Shown here: positions 34,044 through 45,300 of the stretch, in pieces
Layout: each line of letters begins with the position of its first letter
How positions within the stretch are numbered: position 1 is the stretch's first letter
Assembly (NCBI RefSeq): GCF_000002865.3
Contig: NW_001865041.1
Location: forward strand, 268,421 to 332,420
Source of the DNA: Monosiga brevicollis MX1
Taxonomy: Eukaryota; Opisthokonta; Choanoflagellata; Craspedida; Salpingoecidae
DNA: 64,000 bases
Direction: 5' to 3'
Made by a program: the position numbers and the translations under genes
Notes under the pieces: model-generated
Told to the model about the DNA's origin: nothing
Database searches by the model: none
The model's input: the letters and a program-made list of their open reading frames with translations, nothing else

Positions 34044-35940
34044 ATGACGGCAGGGGCTACGGGAACGGGGCCCCAAGCTCGGTCGATCAATGGTGCAGAG
34101 CGGCGCGTGCGGTTCTTGCAGGTGCGTGAACATGGCGGCAGGTGGGACCAGTGGTTGACGCTTTCTGCACACCCTGTTGCTGATCAAACGCATTTGGATG
34201 GTAGGTGGGGTTGAGCCGGGTTCTGCAGGTCGACCTGTATGTGCAGCGCCATGGGGCCAAGCGCACCACGGCATGGTTCGACACGGACCCTGGAATCTGG
34301 GCCAACCTGCAAAAGCGCCTCAGGTCTGAACTGATGCGACAGTTTGAGGATGGCTCTTTTGGGATTGAGGGTGCACCCGCCTTCACGCTTGCAGACGAGG
34401 GTAGGCCACCGCCGTGTCGCTGCGCGTTCCGAATTGGCGCTCCTGTCTCGCCGACACCAGGCTCATGCGTGCTGAATGATGCTTACGGGCTACCACAGGG
34501 GTCTCAGCACACTTTACACCATGCGTGCTGCGGTCCCAGCCGTTTTGGACGACTTATACTGGTGCGCGGTGGTTGGAGCCCTCGAGCCCCTATGGGTGGG
34601 GCTCACGGCCCTTGGTGTATGTGCTCTCATCCCATTTTGCTCCATCCTCTTGGTTGGTTTCTGTTGGTGACGTAGATCGAACGAGGACTGGCACAGCGCG
34701 GCCCGATCGGTTATATCATTTGGATGCGTGCCGGTTGCGTGCCGTGCTTCGGCCCACTCCAAAAAAGGATGAAAAGGATGGCGCGGAGAGCGTCGGAGAG
34801 CCCGAGCCCAAAGTGTCAAAGCGCGACGAGACAGCAGGCAGAGATTCAACTTTAGCGCCGCTTCGTTCTGCGACGAACTCCGTGGTGTGTATCAAAGCCC
34901 TTCCCCCATGCGTCCATAGCCGGTCTTCCAGAGCCAGGCTGTAGCAGACTGCCCGGTCTTGGCTGCCCCGCCATCTCTGCTGCTCACCTTTGGTGGCCCT
35001 CCCTTTCTATCGCTTGGTTGGAGGATGTTTTGGTATTTGACTGATGTCGCTGACTTTCTAAACGTCCCAGGTCGTGATTGAGGATGATGGTCGTGAGGCG
35101 GGGCGGACGGAAGCAGAAGAAGCAGAAGAAGAAGAAGAAGAAGTAGGAGAAGCAGGAGAAGAAAAGGACGTCGTGGTCATTGACGCCGTGCCATCTGGCG
35201 GGCTTCCGCTGCAAGCTAGCACCGTCTCGATGGATGTGGCACGGGAGGTGCGAGACTCGGGTCATGCCGCGTCGGCTTCAGCGTCAGATGCCAAGCACCG
35301 GTCTTCCAAGACGGCAGATGGGTCGGCTACAGCCGTAGCGCTGACGCCAGCCCAAGTGGCAAGCATTCAAAAAATGAGCAACCTGGCTCTGGAAGACGTG
35401 GTGGCGGCTGTCATCATGCCGACTCTGAAGCAGATTTTTCGGGGTGAAGTTCAGAGTTGGCGTCACGAAGACTTTCGAGCCAAGGGCGCCCGTCGCTCCA
35501 ATCTCAAGTTTCATGTACGTGAGAAAGCCTCGTCGGCCGAGTGGCCTAGTGCGTGAGGCGCTTGTGTCCTCACAGCTCTTGAGTCACTCATCATTGGCTG
35601 TCTGATTGCGGTCTAGGTGTGTTTTGGAGCCCTGATGGAGAGGCAGCGACTCCACCTGGAGCAGCTGATCATCGACGTGTTTTGCAAACGCAAGCTCAAG
35701 TACATGGAGGTGCGCGCCCCTCGGACGGGCACATTCGTTGGCCCGTGTTTGGCAAGGTGCTGAGATGGTGATGACTGTGCGCTCACACGACTGCATGCCA
35801 TCATCCGGCAGTATGCCATGAACGTGTTGATGCCCGAGGCAGTGGAACAGCTGCATGCTCACGTTCTGAGTCTGGATCAACAGACGGCGGCCCAACGACT
35901 CAAGGCGCACCAGCACACTGCCACCGACGACCATGCCTAA
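34044..35940 (+). CDS. Unidentified acidic multi-exon protein
   Basis: Exon 1 is 34044-34121 (MTAGATGTGPQARSING, phase 0, GTGCGT donor) and exon 2 starts at 34229 (VDLYVQRHGAKRTTAWFDTD). A further exon near 34676-34880 carries Lys/Glu-rich linker sequence. The large exon 35071-35515 is an acidic tract (EEAEEEEEEVGEAGEE) followed by a conserved-looking helical region (MSNLALEDVVAAVIMPTLKQ, IFRGEVQSWRHEDFRAKG). Exons at about 35618-35710 (LMERQRLHLEQLIIDVFCKR) and 35812-35940 (YAMNVLMPEAVEQLHAHVLS) finish it at TAA. The helical C-terminus suggests an oligomerisation or protein-binding module and the acidic stretch a nuclear/chromatin role, but no family was recognised. Middle exon limits are uncertain. 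Confidence 0.6.
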
Positions 35941-36861
35941 GCAAGCGATCGAGAGTGCCCATAGAGACGCTGTGAGACGCTGTGCGTCGCAACAGCCTGA
36001 CATTCGAATTCCCACCACTCAACCATGACATGCTGACATTAGCCCAATCTGTCGTCACATGTCAATAGTTTTCAAGAGAAAATTTGGGTGGCTGCTCTTT
36101 CAAAAAAACAACCTTGAGCCTCTGCAGGACCTTGGGAAGAGCATGGGTGAAGTAGAAGTGAGACGAGCGCTACACTTGGCCATGGGTCATGACGTCAAAG
36201 TGTGACGTTGGCGACAGTTTCGCATCGCAAAATTCCACGAGTTGGCCCGCACGCTTGCTTAACAACCACCCCAACATGCCGAGCATATCACGCTACCACA
36301 CGTTGTTATATTCGGCCAGGGTGACTTGTCAGACAAAAGACACAGGTTTTTTTTTCCTGCACAGCTTGCAACGGCTCGCGCAGTGCCCCCCCACGCGCGC
36401 AGTACAGTGAGAGAGTCGTGCTTACTGATTTTGTTGAGTGTATGAATAAGTGAGCTGGCAGTGCCAGTGACCCAACACACACATATGCACACACACATAG
36501 ACATACACACAAATGCTTTTTTTTCAGCTCACTTTTGTTGTTGCTTGGTTGCGGTAAGGGGAAACGACACAACGTTCGGTTACACCTTGCGCCTCCTCCC
36601 CGCTCGATACCCCCCCCTCCCCTTGCCAGCCACACACACGCACACACACACATACACACAGAGGGCCTGCACTGCCCTTTCTGCCCTGGTTCTTGCTTCT
36701 GGTGCTTGCCATCTGGATGCTGCCGCTGCTGCCGCTGCCATCTATTGTCTTGGTCGTGTTCAAAAGGAGTCAAAACTTCTTTCGCCTGCCCTTTTTTTGG
36801 AATAACGAGGTTCCTTTTTTTTTTTTTTTCTCATGTGCACGTCTGCTTCGTTCATCTCGAC

Positions 36862-36892
36862 CTCGGGCTCGGGCTAGGGCTCGGGCTCGGGC
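36862..36892. repeat. TCGGGC/TAGGGC hexamer array
   Basis: Five consecutive hexamers (TCGGGC, TCGGGC, TAGGGC, TCGGGC, TCGGGC). Confidence 0.85.
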
Positions 36893-37467
36893 TCTGTTTC
36901 CTCTTCTCTTCTTCTCTTGCACGTGCGTGGGTGTGGATTTGTGTCTCTGTTTCTGGGCACAATCGTTTGCTTGCCTTCAAGCTGACGTTGAAGAGGCGCT
37001 GCCACCTGTGTGCTTCTCTTCGTTTTTTTTTTTCTGTGTGTGCATGTGAACGTGCCTTGTTTGCGCGCTTGTGTGCACATCTTTTGTTGCATTGATCTAC
37101 TCGTCTCAGGGTCTGCAGCCCTCAGCGTGTCCTGCTGAATCGCGCTTTCCGTCCTGGCTCACCTTATTGGTTGTGGTGCTCGTCTAGGCTGCCTTGTCGA
37201 CCTCTTTGCATGCCAAGGGGCCTTTCCATTGTTCAGACGCAATAAACGATTCTAGTTTGTCTCCGACCTAGCTAATAAACACTTTGTTGCACGACTGTCC
37301 TGTTCCCACGGGCTCGCCGGCCCCCCTTTTCCCAGCTGAACAATTCCTTGCACCGATCGTCCCCCTCAGCTGCGCCCACCCCTCGATTTCGGGTACGGCT
37401 ACATGCTCACCTTGACAAGCGATCCATGTTCATAGTTGTCTTGAGACCTGTCGCCTTGTATGGCGGT

Positions 37468-37468
<1 letters not shown>

Positions 37469-37547
<79 letters not shown>

Positions 37548-37556
37548 TTTTTTTGT
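37469..37556. repeat. (CT)n followed by poly-T
   Basis: About 35 CT units at 37469-37539 followed directly by a T run, 150-230 bp before the presumed KH-NYN start codon. The frame that reads through it is not part of the protein. Confidence 0.95.
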
Positions 37557-37704
37557 GCTGCCTGCCCCACCTTTGCTTCGGTTCTCAAATTCAAACGCAC
37601 TTTGCGCTCCCGCGCCTGAGGCCCTCTTTTGCACCGCTTTGTGCTCCCGTTCTCTTCTCACTTTTGCTTTCGGGTTTGTTTTTGCTCTCCCGCTCAGGCT
37701 CGGC

Positions 37705-39795
37705 ATGAGACACGTTGACGTGCCAGATTCAATCAAGCGCTCAAGCGACACGGACTTGCTCCGTGACGCCTTTGTGGAGGGCCTGCAAGTGTCCACCGAA
37801 AACTTGAGTGCCGTGTCCGAACCAGTCGACATTGAGCTGTCACCAGAAACTCGTCTCTCCGAGTCTCTGGCTGGTGTTACCCCTACCCCTGTTCCCAACC
37901 CCGCCACCGTCACACCCGTGCCCGTCAGCATCATGGCCGTTCCCCCATCCGCCACCGGTCCCAACGGTGCTGTCTCATCAGCCCCGCCATCTGGTAATGT
38001 GATGGCCCCGACCGCCATCCACGCCAATTCTGGCTCGTCCCACCATCGCATGGTGCAAGGAGGTTGGCACGATGACATGGCCGTCCTGACAGCAGCCGCT
38101 CAGGCCCTCGAAGACAAGGGGTTTGACGCAGCTGGAACCCATGGTCAAGGCTCTCACTGGGGCTATCGTTCTGAGCCAGCCTCGGCTCACACCTCGCGTG
38201 CTGCTTCCCCCACCGTCCAACTTTTGGGCCTGCCTGAGGAAGCCCTCGTTATGGCCATGACCGAGGCTTGCCGCCACGGGCAGCCCAAGCCCACCAAGGC
38301 CACCATTCGCGTACCCGCCCGCGCCGTGCGGCTGTTGCTGAAAAGTGGCTCCATGCTCAAGGCCTTTCAACAGCACACTCAAGTCAGCTTTGTGACATGC
38401 TGCTCAGAGACCCACCCCACCGACGGTGTGGCTGAAATTCTGGTGCGGGGTACCCGCGATGCCGTCGTCCACGCTACCGCAGCCATGGAGCACCTGGGCA
38501 AGGTCATTCTCCCTCGCCTCGAAGCATCGATGCGTAATGTTGGATACGGTCCCGGCGCCGGTGCCAATCCCTCAGTGCACGTGGCCGAGGAGCCCTACGA
38601 TGATCACGTTGGTGTTGCCCACGCAAATGCTGGTCACGAGAATCCCAACGGCAGTCACAATCACAACCACGGCCACGGTCCCAACAGTCACTATCGCCGC
38701 CAGTCCATCTCTGCGCCCATGTCACCGGCTGCCACTCGCTCGGCCCACGACTCGCGCGTTCCATCCTCGTCTGTGCCACAGTCACCGCGCCTCAGCCGTC
38801 GCTCCGCTTCCACCCAGTCCATCTTTGGCCCCACCACCACTACCCCCGAAGACGTGGGTGACATGAAGGCATTTGTTTTCATCGACAACTCGAACATTTT
38901 CATCGGTGCTCAGCTTGATGGCAACGTGCGTGATCTTGCCGTCCGTGTCAACATTCGGACGCTTTGCGAGGTCGTGGAGGGAGGTCTGCCTTGTGCTTAC
39001 CGAGCTGTCACTGGCACCGCTGCTGCCAACTCGCGCATTTGGCACGAGTGGGAAAACAACGAGTATCATGTCTTCCTCTCCAGTCGGCAGGGTGGCAGCG
39101 ATGACGCGCTTCACGCCGCCATCTCCGAGCAGCTTCGCATTCATCACCACCAACCGCAGATCCTGGTCCTGGCAACGGGTGATGGCAACGAGTCGGGACA
39201 GTACGGCTCGTTCCCCCAACTCGCGGAGACGGCCTTGCAAGCCGGCTGGGACGTACGCATCTGGTCCTGGGAGCAATCGCTCAGCGGCAAGTTTCGCGAC
39301 CTCATCGCGCGCTACGCCGAGCGCATCAAGATCTCCTTTTTGGACCCTTTCAAGCAGCACATCACGTTCAAGGCCGGTCAAAGCCCCAACAACAGCCCAC
39401 GCTCCCGTCGTCGCATGTCTGTGCCCGACGATCCCGCGGTCTACCTTCTGGCTCGCGGCGCACCGTACGCCGCTATGCCCCCGGGTAGCGGTGGTCCCGG
39501 TATGCACGGCCCACCCACGGTGTGGCGCGCAGGCAGCACCGGCAACTTGGCGGCGCCATCAATGACACGTCGCAACCGTCACTCGTTTGACCTGTCCACC
39601 CTACGCCAGGACATGCCCACCTTTCCTGCCCCCTCACAGTCAGCTGCGCAGGGACGCAACGGCGGCTGGGGTCAACCCACCCCCAACATGGGCCAACCCC
39701 CGGGTGGTGTTGCTTGGGTTTCCATGGGCACGGTGCCTGAGCGTGATGACCTAGCGCATCCTCCCGCGAGCGGATGGAACAAGGGTATTTGGTAA
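37705..39795 (+). CDS. KH-domain plus NYN (PIN-like) putative ribonuclease
   Basis: Intronless 696-aa frame from ATG 37705, chosen because the longer frame upstream only translates the CT microsatellite. Residues about 200-262 form a KH-like RNA-binding module: TIRVPARAVRLLLKSGSMLK with GSML in the GxxG-loop position, then VSF and AEILVRGTRDAV. After a His/Asn/Gly-rich linker, residues about 388-560 form an NYN domain. It has KAFVFIDNSNIFIGAQ (D394, first catalytic Asp, with SN), GSDDALHAAI, LVLATGDGNESGQYGSF (D493) and AGWDVRIWSWEQSLSGKFRD. NYN domains share the PIN fold and cut RNA using Mg2+. The remainder is Pro/Gly/Ser-rich and likely disordered. The pairing suggests an RNA-decay or mRNA-regulating endonuclease; the target is unknown. 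Confidence 0.85.
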   Translation: MRHVDVPDSIKRSSDTDLLRDAFVEGLQVSTENLSAVSEPVDIELSPETRLSESLAGVTPTPVPNPATVTPVPVSIMAVPPSATGPNGAVSSAPPSGNVMAPTAIHANSGSSHHRMVQGGWHDDMAVLTAAAQALEDKGFDAAGTHGQGSHWGYRSEPASAHTSRAASPTVQLLGLPEEALVMAMTEACRHGQPKPTKATIRVPARAVRLLLKSGSMLKAFQQHTQVSFVTCCSETHPTDGVAEILVRGTRDAVVHATAAMEHLGKVILPRLEASMRNVGYGPGAGANPSVHVAEEPYDDHVGVAHANAGHENPNGSHNHNHGHGPNSHYRRQSISAPMSPAATRSAHDSRVPSSSVPQSPRLSRRSASTQSIFGPTTTTPEDVGDMKAFVFIDNSNIFIGAQLDGNVRDLAVRVNIRTLCEVVEGGLPCAYRAVTGTAAANSRIWHEWENNEYHVFLSSRQGGSDDALHAAISEQLRIHHHQPQILVLATGDGNESGQYGSFPQLAETALQAGWDVRIWSWEQSLSGKFRDLIARYAERIKISFLDPFKQHITFKAGQSPNNSPRSRRRMSVPDDPAVYLLARGAPYAAMPPGSGGPGMHGPPTVWRAGSTGNLAAPSMTRRNRHSFDLSTLRQDMPTFPAPSQSAAQGRNGGWGQPTPNMGQPPGGVAWVSMGTVPERDDLAHPPASGWNKGIW

Positions 39796-41096
39796 ATGAA
39801 GTCAGCAATCGTTGGCTGAGCAAGGACTCGCCTTGTTCACCACGAGTATCTCGAAGAAACGAAACCCATCAAGAAAATGTTCAAAAACGAAATAAAACAA
39901 AACAAATGAAGAACATGAGCAACAGCTCGAGCAACCAGGATCAGCAACTGCGCGGACGGCGCTTAGCAAGCCGTTTTCTTTTCATCACCACTCCTTTTAC
40001 CTGGTCTCCGGGAGCTTCATTCTTCCTGAAGTTCGCGTGTCTGTTCGTCATGTGCCGACAACCTCTCTTTTAGGTTAGAGAAGCGATTCGACAATGCAAT
40101 GTTACCTACCTCCTTGTTCATGGATACGGCTATGGATATGTGCCTCCCCCCTCCTCCCACATTCTTTTTTTTTTTTTTTTCGGGCCACCCTTTTCCCCTT
40201 CCCAGTTCTCGCCTTCATTTTCTCCTTGTCTCTTTCCTTCTTTCCATGCACTCCCATGCCCCCTCCCTCTGTTCCATTTTGTGTTCTCGTGTCCCCCAAA
40301 TTTTGACGTCTTGTGTTCATCGTGTCATGTTTCTGTCTCTGTGCGCCTTTCTCATTGTTCGTGTGCCCCTCGGGCAATCGTGTTGTTTGACATCCCAAGT
40401 CCCACTTGTTGTCCATGTGCTTGGCTTTTGTGTGTAATATTTGTTTTTGGTACTTTTTCGGAGTGCAACTCGTGCCAGGCGGTTGATGCCAGGTCCAGGG
40501 TTGGGTCCGGGTGCCTCTGCACGCATCCCAACTGTTGGCCAGGCAACCTCAGCACACAAGTCTTTTGCAATTCTGGAACTTTGATCGCCTTGTGCTTTGG
40601 TCCCTCAAGGGAGGGTTTGCTTCGATTTTGAAAGGCGCCTCTGTCTGCATCTTCTCTTTCGTGCCATTTATTTCACCGTCTCGATTGCTGTCGTGGTTCA
40701 TCTCTCCTTCTTCCCCCTCCCTCTCCTTATCTTTTCTGCCGCTCTTTGCCGAGCTGGTTCTGATTATCTTCGCTTCGCCTCACCCCCTCTTCCTATGAAC
40801 ACATCGATGAGGGCCTGCTGTCGCTGATGCGGGTTCTTCCAAGTTTTAGTGTGGACTTTCATTTTTCTTTGCTTTTTTCCTTCTGCTTTTACTAAATGCG
40901 TGATAATAAGGGACGTAGCCAATCAAATACCTCAATGCTATCCGATCTATCTCTTTTGCATCTCGTGAACGGCGGTGCGAATCTTTCTCAAACTCGACCG
41001 ATCCCGCTTCACTTCTATAAATAAACTTGAAAATTTGTCTATTTTTAGCAGCTCCACTTGACGATCAGATCTACACCCCAACAACAACACAGCGTC

Positions 41097-41182
<86 letters not shown>

Positions 41183-41290
41183 AGTTTGCTCATGCCGTGA
41201 GAGATGGCAGAGTTGCTTTCAGGCTGACCCTCGCAATCATCCATCATCTTCGCCTGCCGCAGTCCTGATACCCGTGTATGTTGGCGACTT
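39796..41290. other. Intergenic region, no gene seen
   Basis: 3' flank of the KH-NYN gene: T/C-rich, with a T tract at about 40167-40181 and AT-rich stretches near 40870-40930. Multiple overlapping open frames exist because of pyrimidine bias but none has a domain. The (CA)n tract at 41103-41178 precedes the next gene. Confidence 0.65.
41103..41178. repeat. (CA)n microsatellite, about 38 units
   Basis: Uninterrupted ACAC run of 76 bp. Confidence 0.97.
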
Positions 41291-41319
41291 GATTGACCTG
41301 TTGGCACACGCTGGAGCGA

Positions 41320-41989
41320 GTGAGCAGATGGTCCCGGCCCTTGACGAGGGAGGAGATCCGGTCACCAGCTGCCGCGCAGCAGTCGCTGCGCACGGGCGAC
41401 ACGCGTCATGGTACGTGCGTGACCCTTTTGAAGGGATTGCCTGGAACATGCCGGCTTTTCGCTTTGAATGCTTCAGGCCCTGCACTCACATTAGCGGCAT
41501 TGCTAGGCCTTAAAGGGCAAGAAGGGCGCCAAGGGGAAGAAAAAGGGCAAAAAGGGCAAAAAGGTACGATTCCCGCCCACCGACCTTTTCCCGGTTGTCT
41601 CGCTTCCTCTCATCTCATCGGCCTTCCATGTCCTTCTGGGGTCCGCCTGGGACGCTTGGCCTTGTTTTTTGTGGCACATGTCACGATCATGACAGGTCAA
41701 GAAGACTCAGGTCGTTCCGCTCAACACAGGCTACGAGTATGACTTGGATATCTGGGAGGTTCATGATGTGCCGGTACGAGTTGAGCGCCAAAGCCGTTCT
41801 TGCGAGCCTCCCGAGCGTTCACATTTTCTGTTTGGCTCCATCTTCGTCTGTTCTCATTGACCTGTGACATCTCCAACATAGGAGCTATTGAGTCGCAAAG
41901 GCTTTTCTTGGCCCCTTGCGGGCAAGTTTGGTAGCGGTGCGAAAAAATCCAAAAAGGGTAAAAAAGGCGGCAAGAAGAAGAAGAAGTAG
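41320..41989 (+). CDS. Lysine-rich small protein, 5' end unresolved
   Basis: Four exons can be joined in phase. About 41320-41410 gives SRPLTREEIRSPAAAQQSLR and ends with a GTACGT donor. About 41511-41563 is a Lys/Gly block, LKGKKGAKGKKKGKKGKK. About 41697-41774 gives VKKTQVVPLNTGYEYDLDIW. The last exon, 41881-41989, runs from ELLSRKGFSWPLAGKFGSGA to a terminal KKSKKGKKGGKKKKK. No ATG fits the first exon, so an upstream exon is missing from this model. The poly-Lys blocks flank a short Trp/Tyr-bearing segment. Such basic tails bind RNA, microtubules or acidic surfaces, but no family is recognised and no role is assigned. Confidence 0.5.
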
Positions 41990-42309
41990 TCGTCCTCTAT
42001 AAACCGCATCCCCAGTACCCTATGTACTTCATCTTGTTCCATAGATCCCACCAGGGTTGATTAGCCAAACGCTTTGCTGGTGCCAATGTACACAGGCACT
42101 CTCCACGCAGCCATGCCAGCTGCGTGGCTCTGTACTTTTTAGGGCCAGCCCTTTATACTTCGGTCCCTTTCAATGTGGTGTTCGTTGCAATAGTCGCGCC
42201 TTTTAATCGATTAAGAAGTTTTTTTTTTTTTTTTAATTGAGCTCGTGCTCAAAATGAGACGCGCTGTCTGGTTGGTGGATGCTAGAGGGAAGCAACTCGC
42301 CCCGCCTCC
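41990..42309. other. Short convergent intergenic region
   Basis: Between the Lys-rich gene (plus) and PPP1R21 (minus). A T-rich run lies at 42219-42237; an imperfect inverted pair around CCATGCCAGCTGCGTGGC (about 42111) may be a small hairpin. Confidence 0.5.
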
Positions 42310-45300
42310 TTATGCTCGACCACTGTTCTTTTCACTATTGCGCAACCATTTGCGGCCCGTGCGAGTCTCGTCACTTGCATGGGAGCCTTGAAGGGCGTCA
42401 ATCTGGTCCTGTCGCTGCGACAACTGATCGTTGAGCGCCATCAGCGTCTCCGTCAGCGTTTGAATCTACACGCAAGATGCCGCACCCAGCGCCCGCCATG
42501 AGACCACAAGGCAATGCAACCAGCGCCCGTCATGAGACCACAAGGCAATGCAATCATCCAAGGCCCTTGCTTTTTCTTCCGAGCACCAAGCGTCTCCGGG
42601 TGCACGAATGGCAGCAGTACCTGTTTCTCATAGTTGGTCTGCGTGGTGGAAAGTTCTTCTTCCAGAGCCAGAACACGCTTCTTGAGTTGTCGCACCTCAA
42701 CATTGCGGTCTCCCTGAGCTGAAGACAGCTTGTCGTGTTGTTGCGACAGCTGTTCTCCATCCCGTCGAAGGAAACCCAAAAATCGAAAGAGAGACAAAAG
42801 CAGTATCATTAGCAATCGTGAAGATGATCAAGAAACAGCAGCGGCGGCCAATGGTGTTCCATAACACCACACCCCACAACCCTACATCAAGGACGATTCA
42901 AAGGCAATACCACACCCACCTTGAACGTTAGGGCCCGGCATTCTTCGTAGTAAGCCTGGGCCTTGCTATCAGCAAACTGCAGCTGTGAGGTTAAGTATGC
43001 AACCCGAGATGTATAATGGCCACGAATGAGCTCCTCACGCTCAAGAGCCTACATCACATCAGGACGCGTGAGTGCAAGTCGGGTGACGGACAAATGCCGT
43101 CGCATCATGGATGCAATGCTTGCTCACCGAGCCCGAGACGGGTTCTTCGCCCTCGACGCCCAAGGTCTTGGTCGCCTTTGCCTGGCGAATCTTGAGCAAC
43201 TCCATCTACAAGCACCGAGCCATAGACGCCACACAAGGCAGCCTATCCAATGAGGCAGCCTGTGGGCTTGGGCAAGCCACACAAAGACAACCCACCTCCA
43301 AGAGGACTTGCTCATGTTGCTGCTTGAGACTCTCCAATTGTTCCTGGGCAGCATCACGCTGTGTTCGGTCCCAACAAGGCCAATCGCATGGGCAAAAATG
43401 AGAGCAAAGATCAGAATGTTTGCATACAAAGTCACAGATCAGTCAGCAGGCACGACTCGGTGCGGTCAGTCAAGCCTAGGCAGCCACACGTGCAAGTACT
43501 CACCTCCAACTGAAGAGTCGCCTGTAGTTCTGCTTGCGCCATCGTATCTGCCGCACCCACATGGACTCGGTGCAAGGTGTCGGACCGTGGGCTATGCAAG
43601 CGATGCAGCAGGCGTGTGCGTCGGTGGCGAGCAGCGTGCAGCAATGGCTCGTGAATATGGGCTCTTGGACTGTCTGAGGCTTGCAATGGTGATTGCGCCA
43701 AGCCAGCCACGGCCAAGGTCTGGCCTGTCCAATGGTGGCTCTGCCGGCGTAAAGCAGCCGTCAGATCGTGAGTGATCGAGGTAAGACGACTCCAAGCTCG
43801 AGGCATGACCTCCACCAGCTGCGGCAGGATTCGTGATTGCAGCTGCGACTTTGATGTGTGGACGGCCTGCAGCTTGTCCAAGTGCTGTGATACCAGCAGC
43901 ACCGCATCAATGATGCGGGTCCAATCGGCGGGGGCTAGTGCAGCCGTGGAAAGCTCTTCTGGGGACACTTCCTCACGAAGCGCTTGCAGGGACGAAGCAA
44001 GGCGACCCCACTCTGCCTCCAGGCTGTTGTTCATACCGCCCACCGAGGCTGGACACACGGAGGAGGCGGACTCGCCGTGCAGATAAGCTGTCATCAAGGA
44101 GGCCAGCTGGGTGTGGTACCGCGTCAGTTGACTCAGGCCAGCAGCCAGTGCCGGCAGCATGGTGCCGAGGCCTTGTTCTGTGTTCGCTTCAAGGAATGCC
44201 TTGCCCAATGGCTTCATATGCTGGGCGTGTTGAGCCAGGTGTGCCTTGAGTGGCTCCACCAGATCAGCCTCCACCACATATGCTATCAGCGATTCAATGA
44301 CGAGTCGGCACCGGAGGAAAACAATAAAAAAAAAAAAGATTAAAAAAAGAGCGGGGGGGGGGGAGAAACCAAAAACATAAACACACCGTGCTATCACCAT
44401 TGGCTTCGGATTGCTCGAGCAATTTCTTGGCGGTNNNNNNNNNNNNNNNNNNNNNNNNNNNNNNNNNNNNNNNNNNNNNNNNNNNNNNNNNNNNNNNNNN
44501 NNNNNNNNNNNNNNNNNNNNNNNNNNNNNNNNNNNNNNNNNNNNNNNNNNNNNNNNNNNNNNNNNNNNNNNNNNNNNTGGAGTGCGCCCACCTTGGTCAG
44601 ACCAGACAACGGGCTGCTGCCGTGCTATGGCATGATATCGAGATCAAGGAGCACCAAATTCAGAACGGCCACCACGGGCCACAATGGCAGTAGAAAAGGT
44701 AGTGAGAGGCCCTGGCATGGTGTGGCTTGATGCCAATGGGCGAGGAGACCAACCGAAGCCGTTTGTTGCTTGGCAAGAGCATGGCTACGCTTGTTACTGG
44801 CTTCGAGTTCGGCTTGTAGAGTTTCTACACGTGCAGCCAGATCGGTTCGTTCTTGCTGCACCAGGGCCAAATCCCCACGGAGGCTTGAGCAGTCCTGTTT
44901 CAAGGCCAGACGCAAGAGTTGCAAGGCATCATGAGACAAGCTACACGGGTGGTTGGACACTGCTCGTGCAGTCCGGATACCTGCTCAAGATTCTGAGCCG
45001 CGCGCCGCAGAGTGGCGGCTTCTTCTAGGGCATCGGCTTCAGCCTGTCGTAGGCGATTGACATCTGCCTGGGTACGCCGCTACTTGTGATACAGGAAGGT
45101 GAGAAACAGACAATGCACGCAAACGTCTGCGCAGAGCCATTGCGCATGGTGGCTACAGGCTGGAACACGACGGAGCCTTTAGTCACTTTCTTCAGCTTTG
45201 AACTCCAATATCCCCAATATCACCCTCAGTCTGCACGAAACTCGGGGCTAAAATGTTTCAACCGTTGTCCGATGCTCACCTGGGCAGCTTCCATTTCTCG

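Larger units (their letters stand above)
35941..37704. other. Long intergenic/5' flanking region
   Basis: No supported gene in 1.7 kb. Notable sequence: CA-rich runs (about 36475-36512, 36631-36660), T tracts (about 36344, 36817, 37024), a GGGCTC/GGGCTA hexamer array at 36862-36892 and a (CT)n run at 37469-37539 ending in an 18-nt T tract. The second half is pyrimidine-rich like the leader before the ankyrin gene, so much of it may be 5' UTR of the KH-NYN gene. Confidence 0.65.

Noticed and set aside
37348-37704. Upstream in-frame extension of the KH-NYN protein
   Set aside because: It would encode a long Ser-Leu run from (CT)n followed by poly-Phe; the ATG at 37705 gives a normal N-terminus.
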